This document shows, in pieces, positions 6,999 to 12,352 of a stretch of 18,961 nucleotides of DNA. The stretch covers positions 1 to 18,961 of the forward strand of contig CAXSDR010000077.1 in the NCBI GenBank assembly GCA_964236445.1. The letters are read 5' to 3'. The DNA comes from CAXSDR01 sp964236445. Its GTDB lineage: Bacteria > Actinomycetota > Actinomycetes > Motilibacterales > Motilibacteraceae. A program made the translations under genes and the position numbers. Every line of letters starts with the position of its first letter. Positions within the stretch are counted from its first letter, which is position 1. The notes beneath the pieces were generated by a model. That model saw only the letters and a program-made list of their open reading frames with translations. It was not told the DNA's origin and did no database searches.

Positions 6999-7213
6999 GT
7001 TGCTCTCTCGCTTTCGATTCGCACCCAGAGAGGAGTTCGTTCATGCAGACCCTGCATGACGCCCATGTCCTGGCGCTCTATGCCGGACGGCTGGCCGAGG
7101 CGCAGGCGCATCGGCACCGTCGCCGCATCGCGGCGGCGCTGAAGGCGCAGCGGCGGGCAGAACGGGCGACCGCCCGCGCCCGTCGACTGATGGAGATAGC
7201 CGGCCTGAGCTGA
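6995..7213 (+). CDS. Small basic helical protein coupled to whiB7 (unknown function)
   Basis: I do not recognise this 72-aa protein. The ATG at 6995 overlaps the whiB7 stop (ATGA), and AAGGAGGAGG inside the end of whiB7 supplies a ribosome site, so translational coupling is expected. A second in-frame ATG at 7043 has its own GAGAGGAG site and would give a 56-aa product. From that point the sequence is Ala/Arg/His-rich without helix breakers (HVLALYAGRLAEAQAHRHRR, then AALKAQRRAERATARARRL), predicting one or two long amphipathic basic helices that could bind nucleic acid or a ribosome. It has no cysteines apart from one near the first start. The context suggests co-production with WhiB7 under translation stress. 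No function can be assigned. Confidence 0.7.
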   Translation: MSCSLAFDSHPERSSFMQTLHDAHVLALYAGRLAEAQAHRHRRRIAAALKAQRRAERATARARRLMEIAGLS

Positions 7214-7252
7214 TCGTCGATGCGTCGACCATGTCGGCGTAGCACGTCAGCA

Positions 7253-7288
7253 GGGGGTGACGCCTCGTCAGGCGAGGGCGTCACCCCC
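7253..7288. terminator. Hairpin between convergent genes
   Basis: GGGGGTGACGCCTC (7253-7266) pairs with GAGGGCGTCACCCCC (7274-7288), with one bulged base and a 7-nt loop. It lies between the end of the whiB7-coupled small ORF and the end of the convergent ku gene, so it probably terminates the whiB7 operon and possibly ku as well. No U tract is visible. A smaller dyad (GCGTCG 7308-7313 / CGACGC 7325-7330) lies closer to the ku stop. Confidence 0.65.
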
Positions 7289-7356
7289 ACGCGGCGGCCG
7301 GCGGGGTGCGTCGTGGTGTTGCTGCGACGCCAGGCGTAGTCGGCCAGGAGCGACAG

Positions 7357-8349
7357 CTAGGCGCTCTTGCGTGCCGCCCGTTTCGGCGGAGTGTCGCTCT
7401 TGAGTGCGGTCGTCGACTTCGCCGCGGCTGCCCGTTTTGCCGGGGCCTTGGTCGGCTTCTTGACCGGCGAAGCAGACTTCCCCGAAATCGACTTCGCTGC
7501 ATTCGCCTGGGTCGCAGCGCGCTTGCTCGGCGACGCGGGGCTGGCGGTCGCCGCGGCTGCTGGCGCGCCGTCTCGCTTGCGCTGCGCTGCCTCGACGCTG
7601 GCACGTAGCGCGGCCATGAGATCGACGACGGTCCCGGTCTCCGCGGGGGTCTCGTCAGGCTCCGCCACCGCCATGCCGCCGGCCTTGGCCTGCACCACAG
7701 CCTCGAGCGCGGCCCGGTAGTCGTCCGTGAACGCGCCCGGATCGAAGTCGTCGGACAGCGTCGCGATGTAGGACTCGGCCATCGCGATCTCCTGATCGCG
7801 CACCGCGACATCCTCGGTGGGCACGAAGGCCGCAGGATCACGGACCTCGTCGGGCCACAGCATCGTCTGCACCATGAGGGCGCCGTCGCGTGGCCGGAGC
7901 AGCGCCAGGCTCTCGCGGTTGCGCAGGGCGACCTTGACCAGCGCCGCCCGCCCGCTGCGCTCGAGCGCATCGCGGAGCAGGACATAGGGCTTGGTTCCCG
8001 CGCCGTCAGCCGCGAGGTAGTAGGGCTTGGAGAGGTAGGAGCCGTCGATCTGCTCTGCCGGGACGAACTGCAGGACCTCGATGGTGCGGCGCGACGGCAG
8101 TGGCAGCGAGGCGAAGTCCTCATCCGTCAGCACGACGATGTCGCCGTCGGGCATCTCGAACCCCTTGCCGATCTGGCTGTAGGGGACCTCCTCGCCGTCC
8201 ACGGAGCAGACGCGCTTGTATTTGATGCGCCCGCCGTCCTCCTCGTGGACCTGCCTGAACGACACCCCGCGTTCCTCGGTGGCGGCATAGAGCCGCACCG
8301 GGATGGACACCAGGCCGAAGGAGACGGTGCCCTTCCAGATGGCTTGCAT
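7357..8349 (-). CDS. ku: Ku protein, non-homologous end joining
   Basis: Bacterial Ku homodimerises into a ring on double-strand DNA ends and recruits LigD-type enzymes. The 330-aa protein begins with the hallmark MQAIWKGTVSFGLVSIPVRL and contains the rest of the Ku core to about residue 250 (for example KYKRVC, and LSKPYYL followed by a conserved stretch). The ATG at 8349 is used because it gives this canonical N-terminus. The frame is open 26 codons further upstream. The last 70-80 residues form a Lys/Ala/Pro/Ser-rich tail (KKPTKAPAKRAAAAKS type), like the extended DNA-binding tails of some actinobacterial Ku proteins. It is divergent, across only 71 nt, from the end-joining polymerase gene, so the two probably share a regulatory region. 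No ligase gene is in the window. Confidence 0.96.
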   Translation of the reverse strand: MQAIWKGTVSFGLVSIPVRLYAATEERGVSFRQVHEEDGGRIKYKRVCSVDGEEVPYSQIGKGFEMPDGDIVVLTDEDFASLPLPSRRTIEVLQFVPAEQIDGSYLSKPYYLAADGAGTKPYVLLRDALERSGRAALVKVALRNRESLALLRPRDGALMVQTMLWPDEVRDPAAFVPTEDVAVRDQEIAMAESYIATLSDDFDPGAFTDDYRAALEAVVQAKAGGMAVAEPDETPAETGTVVDLMAALRASVEAAQRKRDGAPAAAATASPASPSKRAATQANAAKSISGKSASPVKKPTKAPAKRAAAAKSTTALKSDTPPKRAARKSA

Positions 8350-8420
8350 GATCCCCAGTGTCCCCGCTCGCCGCCATGATGGAAACTCCCCCGCAGGAAC
8401 GTCGACCAGTTGGAGGCCTC

Positions 8421-9386
8421 GTGGCACCGCAGAAGACCTCGGTGGTCGTGGACGGCCGGGAGCTGCTGCTCTCGAATCTCGACAAGGTGCTCTATCCCGC
8501 CGCGGGGTTCACCAAGGGTGAGGTCATCGACTACTACGCCCGCATCGCGCCCGTCATGCTGCCGCACCTGGCCGGCCGGCCGGCCACCCGCAAGCGCTAT
8601 CCGAACGGCGTCGATGCCGGCGACTTCTTCGAGAAGAACGCGCCCAAGCACACGCCCGAGTGGATCCGCACCGTGACACTGCCGTCGCCGGGAAGCGCCC
8701 GCAACCGCGAGACCATCGACTACATCGTGGTGGAGGAATTGGCGACGCTCGTCTGGCTGGCCAATCTCGCCGCGCTCGAGCTGCACGTGCCGCAGTGGCG
8801 CGTCGCCGACGACAGCGGCGGCCGCGAGTCCGGTGGCCGGTCCCGGGAGGGCGACGCCGGTGCGGACGCCGCCGCGGGCGTCGATCTGCTCGTCCTCGAC
8901 CTCGACCCCGGCCCACCCGCCACCATCGTGGAGTGCTGTCAGGTCGCCCAGCTGCTCCGCGCCGAGCTGGCTGGCGACGGGCTGCAGGCATGGGGCAAGA
9001 CGAGTGGATCCAAGGGCATGCAGCTCTACGTCGCGGTGGCGGAGGTGTCGTGGGAGGACACCCGCGCCTACGCCAAGGCGCTCGCCGAGCGGCTCGAGCG
9101 CAGCGCTCCCGAGCTCGTCGTGTCGCGCATGACGAAGTCGCTGCGACCCGGCAAGGTGCTGGTGGACTGGAGCCAGAACAACGCTGCCAAGACGACCGTC
9201 GCGCCCTATTCCCTGCGTGCGGGCGAGCAGCCGACCGTCTCGACCCCGGTCACCTGGGACGAGATCGACGCCTGCCGCCGGCCCGAGGACCTGCGCTTCA
9301 TGGCCGTGGACGTTCTCGAGCGGGTGGGCGCCCACGGCGACCTGCTGGCGCCGCTTCTTGGAACCGGCCAGCCGTTGCCGGCCTGA
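8421..9386 (+). CDS. Stand-alone LigD-type polymerase (archaeo-eukaryotic primase domain)
   Basis: End-joining polymerase/primase that fills or extends broken ends together with Ku. It has the polymerase domain only (321 aa), with no phosphoesterase or ligase domain. It retains LDKVLYP near the N-terminus, GRPATRKRYPNGVD, the FFEKN loop, H122 (LHVPQW), catalytic DLD at 160-162, SGSKG at 195-199, and D249 in VDWSQNN. Two oddities: residue 201 is Gln where motif II (SGSKGxH) of M. tuberculosis LigD has His, and a Gly/Ser/Asp-rich insert of about 25 residues (about 130-153) precedes the DLD motif. The GTG at 8421 follows GGAGG (8412-8416) and matches the family start. The upstream in-frame starts (GTG 8358, ATG 8376/8379) lack a ribosome site but cannot be excluded. 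The ligase is presumably encoded elsewhere. Confidence 0.9.
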   Translation: MAPQKTSVVVDGRELLLSNLDKVLYPAAGFTKGEVIDYYARIAPVMLPHLAGRPATRKRYPNGVDAGDFFEKNAPKHTPEWIRTVTLPSPGSARNRETIDYIVVEELATLVWLANLAALELHVPQWRVADDSGGRESGGRSREGDAGADAAAGVDLLVLDLDPGPPATIVECCQVAQLLRAELAGDGLQAWGKTSGSKGMQLYVAVAEVSWEDTRAYAKALAERLERSAPELVVSRMTKSLRPGKVLVDWSQNNAAKTTVAPYSLRAGEQPTVSTPVTWDEIDACRRPEDLRFMAVDVLERVGAHGDLLAPLLGTGQPLPA

Positions 9387-10461
9387 CGGTCTCGTCGCGC
9401 CCCGCCTGCTCCCAGGTGCAGCCGCATCGAGGGTGGGGCGCCCAGGCGCGCCGCCGCGTCGTGCCCAGGGGCAGCGTCGTCTCGACGCACCCGTCGATGA
9501 CCGGGAGCCCCTCGACACCGTCGAGCCACGACAGCGCCTGGAGCGCGGCTCCGGCTGCCGCGAGGGTGGCGAGGACGACATCAGGCGGGGGAGCCGGCGC
9601 CGGCGCGGCGAGCTGCGCGGCGACCCGTGCCCACCCGGGGTCGCGGTCGATGCGGTGCAGGTGCAGGCACCGCAGGCAGGCGGACGTCCCGGGGACGACC
9701 AGCGGCCCGACCACGGCGGTCGTCTCACGCACCGTCACGAGCAGGTGGGGGGCGCTGCCGCGTAGGAGATCCTCGACGAGAACCGGGTCGGCCAGCGGCG
9801 CGTCAGGTGCGAGCACCGTGAGGTGGGGGCGGCCGGCACGGGGTGACGTGACCACGCCGGGGACGCACGCGAGCAGCCTCGCAGCGACGGCCGCCTGGCG
9901 CGACGGGAGACCGGCATCGGCGCAGAAACCGGCATCGGCGCAGAAGCCGGCCGGACTGGCATCAGCGGCGCACGCGGGCCGGTCGTCCACCGGGACGACC
10001 GCACCGACGCCTGCGGCGGCCAGCAGCATCGCGACGCTCGACCCGACCCGCCCGGCACCGATGACCTGCACGACCCGCTGCCTGCGGGCGGCCATGGCGT
10101 GCCCGCCGGCGCAGGCGCCGCGCAGCAGCGACAGCGTCGCGGCCTCGGCCGTCAACACGGGGCGCCCCGACCTGCCACGGCCCCGCTCGTCGGGTCCCCT
10201 GCCGGGGTTCCGCTCGGCCAGCACTCCTGAGGAGCGCAGCAGCGCCATGAGGGCTGCGGTGCGCTCGGCGCTGCCTCCGAGCTGCGTCGCACGGTCGTGC
10301 AGGCCTGCGTCGTCACAGCGCCCGTCGAGCTCGAGCACCAGCTGGGCGCTCACCGCGTCGAGGCCGCCGAGCACGACCGCGTGCTCAGGGTCGATGCCGA
10401 ACTGCACGGTCTCGGCGTCGCGCCAGACCCGCTGCAGCGCAGGGTTGAGGGTCGGGCGCAC
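9298..10461 (-). CDS. ThiF/E1-like protein, TOMM-cyclodehydratase-related (orphan)
   Basis: A 387-aa protein with a central Rossmann nucleotide site GAGRVG (135-140, VVQVIGAGRVGSSVAMLLA) and two cysteine pairs, CLRC (262-265) and CGC (346-348), which fit the structural zinc site of ThiF/E1-like adenylating folds. The N-terminal 100 residues resemble the winged-helix leader-binding part of TOMM partner proteins (weak, inferred). No precursor peptide, cyclodehydratase partner or thiazole gene is adjacent, so the substrate is unknown. The GTG start follows AGGAG with 5-nt spacing. The last 35 residues are Arg/Pro/Ala-rich and lie past the expected domain end. They are encoded antisense to the polymerase 3' end, an 89-nt tail-to-tail overlap. 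A 6-residue duplication (GFCADA twice) occurs at 172-183. Confidence 0.75.
   Translation of the reverse strand: MRPTLNPALQRVWRDAETVQFGIDPEHAVVLGGLDAVSAQLVLELDGRCDDAGLHDRATQLGGSAERTAALMALLRSSGVLAERNPGRGPDERGRGRSGRPVLTAEAATLSLLRGACAGGHAMAARRQRVVQVIGAGRVGSSVAMLLAAAGVGAVVPVDDRPACAADASPAGFCADAGFCADAGLPSRQAAVAARLLACVPGVVTSPRAGRPHLTVLAPDAPLADPVLVEDLLRGSAPHLLVTVRETTAVVGPLVVPGTSACLRCLHLHRIDRDPGWARVAAQLAAPAPAPPPDVVLATLAAAGAALQALSWLDGVEGLPVIDGCVETTLPLGTTRRRAWAPHPRCGCTWEQAGRDETVRPATAGRFQEAAPAGRRGRPPARERPRP
9911..9946. repeat. 18-bp tandem duplication inside the ThiF-like gene
   Basis: CCGGCATCGGCGCAGAAA is followed directly by CCGGCATCGGCGCAGAAG, two 18-bp units differing only in the last base, and then by a degenerate partial third copy. 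It is in frame and adds six residues (GFCADA) in a loop after the nucleotide-binding motif. It looks like a recent slippage duplication. Confidence 0.85.
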
Positions 10462-10580
10462 ACACGCTCCTGAGGGACGGCATCCGGGCGAACCTGACCG
10501 CCGCAGCGTGCCAGCCGCGACCGTTGGCCGGGCGGCTCGTCCACAGGCCTGTCGGCGGCCGCCGCCGCCGCAGACGACGA

Positions 10581-10608
10581 CGGGCGGCCCCCCGAAGGGG
10601 ACCGCCCG
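10581..10608. terminator. Hairpin downstream of the DUF5679 gene
   Basis: CGGGCGGCCCCC (10581-10592) pairs with GGGGACCGCCCG (10597-10608) with one mismatch and a CGAA loop, 24 nt past the DUF5679 stop on the minus strand. It probably separates DUF5679 from the ThiF-like gene, which would then need its own promoter in 10462-10580. I found no clear promoter there. Confidence 0.6.
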
Positions 10609-10632
10609 AAGAAGCCTGCCGGGCCGGTGGGG

Positions 10633-10791
10633 TCAGGCCTTGCCGAGGATGCGGTTGAGCTTGGTGCCGCAGACCGAGCAGATGCCCTGGGCCATCCGGC
10701 GACCGGAGTCGCTGATCTTGACCTCGCCGGTGAAGTCGCGCTTCTCTTTGCACTTCACGCAGTACGCGTCGCCTGTGTAGCTCTCAGCCAT
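10633..10791 (-). CDS. DUF5679 small zinc-ribbon protein
   Basis: A 52-aa protein with two knuckles, CVKC (11-14) and CSVC (38-41), spaced as in a zinc ribbon, and a conserved-looking KRDF...GRRMAQGICSVCGTKLNRI core. This is the actinobacterial DUF5679 pattern, whose function is unknown. RNA or protein binding in the ribosomal-protein style is plausible. The ATG at 10791 is chosen from the GAGGAG site 6-7 nt upstream. The open frame further upstream lacks such a site. It is monocistronic by position, with a hairpin after the stop and 436 nt of intergenic DNA upstream. Confidence 0.88.
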   Translation of the reverse strand: MAESYTGDAYCVKCKEKRDFTGEVKISDSGRRMAQGICSVCGTKLNRILGKA

Positions 10792-11119
10792 GGGTGCTCC
10801 TCTGTGTGTGGGGGCCGGGCGCCGCTGGCGCAGCACGTGCTGCGCGGGCGCTCCCGGCCGGGTCTTCGAGGCGTCACCCTACGCCGAGGGAGCACAGATG
10901 TGCGGAACCCGGGGCCGAGCGACGGGCCGGCGCCTTCCCCTGCGCCGTCCGGCGTCGGCCCCGAGAGCCGTCGGCTCCGACGCTAGGAACTACGGCCGGT
11001 GATGTCAACGGACCGCCCAGGACCCGCGGCGGTCGTCCTCGGCAGGCGTCTCACAGTCGGCTCCGCGCGAGCGCGCGGCCCACCGCGTCGAACGGCGTAC
11101 GCGCCCGCTTCGCGGCGTG

Positions 11120-11203
11120 GGGACAAGTCTGTGGAGAACCGGTGGAAAACGCTGTCACCAGCGACATCTCTCAGCGCAACCTGTGGATGACGAGACTTGT
11201 CCC
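11120..11203. repeat. 11-bp inverted repeat flanking the DnaA-box-like sites
   Basis: GGGACAAGTCT (11120-11130) and AGACTTGTCCC (11193-11203) are perfect reverse complements separated by 62 nt. The right arm ends 24 nt before the metallopeptidase start codon, in the region where the -35 would sit, so the repeat could be a split operator or a looping site. Confidence 0.75.
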
Positions 11204-11215
11204 GAGTCACCGCGG

Positions 11216-11221
11216 TACGGT
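11216..11221 (+). promoter_or_regulatory. Predicted -10 element for a leaderless transcript
   Basis: TACGGT fits the actinobacterial -10 pattern TAnnnT and ends 6 nt before the ATG at 11228, so transcription would start at or next to the start codon. No ribosome site is visible upstream. Leaderless mRNAs are common in actinobacteria. No good -35 is seen at 17-18 nt, and the right arm of the inverted repeat occupies that place. Confidence 0.5.
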
Positions 11222-11227
11222 CCGGGC

Positions 11228-11779
11228 ATGGGTGCAGCAGCCACACCTCTCGCGGGGCAGCCCGGGCAGCCTCAGGTCGAGGTCCGGCGCAGCAGTCGAC
11301 GCCGCCGCACCGTGTCGGCCTACCGCGACGGCGACCGCATCGTCGTCCTGCTCCCCGCACACCTCGGCCGTGCTGAAGAGGCGCGGTGGGTCCAGGCCAT
11401 GGTGACGCGGCTCTCGGAGCAGGACCAGCGTCGGCGCCCCAGCGACGAGTCGCTGCTCGCGCGCGCGGGCGAGCTCTCGACGCGCTATCTCGGCGGTCGC
11501 GCTGTGCCGGCGAGCGTGCGCTGGGTGGGCAACCAGACCGGGCGCTGGGGCTCGTGCACGCCCCTGGACGCCAGCATCCGGCTGTCGACGCGGCTGCAGG
11601 GAATGCCCGAGTGGGTCGTGGACTACGTGCTGCTGCACGAGCTCGCGCACCTGCTCGAGCCCGGGCACGGACCCGAGTTCTGGGCGCTGCTCACGGGCTA
11701 CCGCCGGATGGAACGCGCCCGCGGCTACCTCGAGGGCGCTGCCTTCGGGTCCGGTGCGGCCACCGACGGGTCCGAGTGA
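11228..11779 (+). CDS. YgjP-type (DUF45, M48-like) zinc metallopeptidase
   Basis: A 183-aa cytoplasmic putative metalloprotease. The catalytic motif H137-E-L-A-H141 is followed by LLEPGHGPEFW, which supplies the third ligand region, and is preceded by the family signature WGSCTPLDASIRLSTRL. The basic N-terminal part (VEVRRSSRRRRTVSAYRDGDRIVVLLP) is the usual start of the YgjP fold. The ATG at 11228 is used because it gives the family length and follows a -10-like TACGGT by 6 nt. A longer frame to 11117 would run through the inverted repeat. The substrate of this family is not known. In E. coli, YgjP-like genes are uncharacterised peptidases. The gene is convergent with the Nudix gene 9 nt away. 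Confidence 0.88.
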   Translation: MGAAATPLAGQPGQPQVEVRRSSRRRRTVSAYRDGDRIVVLLPAHLGRAEEARWVQAMVTRLSEQDQRRRPSDESLLARAGELSTRYLGGRAVPASVRWVGNQTGRWGSCTPLDASIRLSTRLQGMPEWVVDYVLLHELAHLLEPGHGPEFWALLTGYRRMERARGYLEGAAFGSGAATDGSE

Positions 11780-11788
11780 CCGCGGCCG

Positions 11789-12352
11789 TCAGGCGCCTGA
11801 CGTCGCCGCCGCCACGAGCGCACGCAGGCCGTCATCGCCATCCTCGGGCAGGGCGTCGACCGGCCACCACCGCAGGTCGAGCGACTCGACGCTGATCTGC
11901 TCGCGGGCGCCTGCCGGTGCGGTGAAGGCGTACTGCACGTCGAGGTGCGCCACGCTGCTGCCCGGCCCCCAGCAGGGCACCAGATGGCGGTCCAGGCGCA
12001 GCGGTCCGGGGGCGGGAACCAGTTGGCCGATGCCGCTCTCCTCCCACGCCTCGCGCGCCGAGGCCCCGGCGAGCGTCCGGTCGGTCGGCTCGCAGTGGCC
12101 GCCCAGCTGCAGCCACCGGTTGACCTTGGGATGCAGGGTGAGCAGCGTGCGCTCGTGCGCGTCGTCGAGCACCAGGGCGCTCGTCGTCAGGTGACCTTGC
12201 GCGCAGCTGCGCCACGTTGCGTCGGAGTGCGCGTCGAGATGCGCGAGGTAGGAGCGTCTCAGCTCGTCCTGGGCCGGGCTGGGCGCCACCCAGGTGCGCA
12301 GGACGCGTACGGCGTCGACGGGTAGCAACGCGACCTGCGTCGGCACCGTCAC
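11789..12352 (-). CDS. Nudix hydrolase-like protein
   Basis: A 187-aa protein with a Nudix-type helix at about residues 84-108 (LGGHCEPT...AREAWEESGI). The REAWEESG half is canonical. The first half has the GGHxE form, with Arg where the consensus Glu stands, so the substrate could be atypical. Nudix enzymes hydrolyse nucleoside-diphosphate derivatives in the cytoplasm. The GTG at 12352 overlaps the stop of the upstream Zincin_2 gene (GTGA), implying coupled translation. The frame is open far upstream but only as an antisense shadow of that gene. In actinobacteria this gene commonly follows the DUF2342 gene (recalled). Confidence 0.85.
   Translation of the reverse strand: MTVPTQVALLPVDAVRVLRTWVAPSPAQDELRRSYLAHLDAHSDATWRSCAQGHLTTSALVLDDAHERTLLTLHPKVNRWLQLGGHCEPTDRTLAGASAREAWEESGIGQLVPAPGPLRLDRHLVPCWGPGSSVAHLDVQYAFTAPAGAREQISVESLDLRWWPVDALPEDGDDGLRALVAAATSGA

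Larger units (their letters stand above)
10792..11227. other. 436-nt intergenic region with DnaA-box-like cluster
   Basis: No convincing gene lies here. The left two-thirds is GC-rich sequence without recognisable elements apart from the DUF5679 ribosome site. The right end (11118-11205) holds five 9-mers close to the DnaA-box family: TGGGGACAA (11118), TGTGGAGAA (11130), GGTGGAAAA (11141), TGTGGATGA (11182) and, on the other strand, TTGTCCCGA (11197-11205), each one or two mismatches from TGTGGA(C/T)AA. It then runs into a -10-like TACGGT just before the metallopeptidase ATG. Confidence 0.5.

Noticed and set aside
9298..10461. RiPP (thiazole/oxazole-modified peptide) gene cluster
   Set aside because: Only a ThiF-like protein is present. 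No precursor peptide, YcaO, dehydrogenase or transporter is in the neighbourhood.
8660..10780. 706-codon plus-strand open frame
   Set aside because: It runs in the wrong frame through the polymerase gene and antisense through the ThiF-like and DUF5679 genes. It is Arg/Ala/Ser-rich with no domain.
11118..11205. Chromosomal replication origin
   Set aside because: The boxes are degenerate, there is no AT-rich unwinding region, and no dnaA, dnaN, rpmH or parAB genes are nearby.
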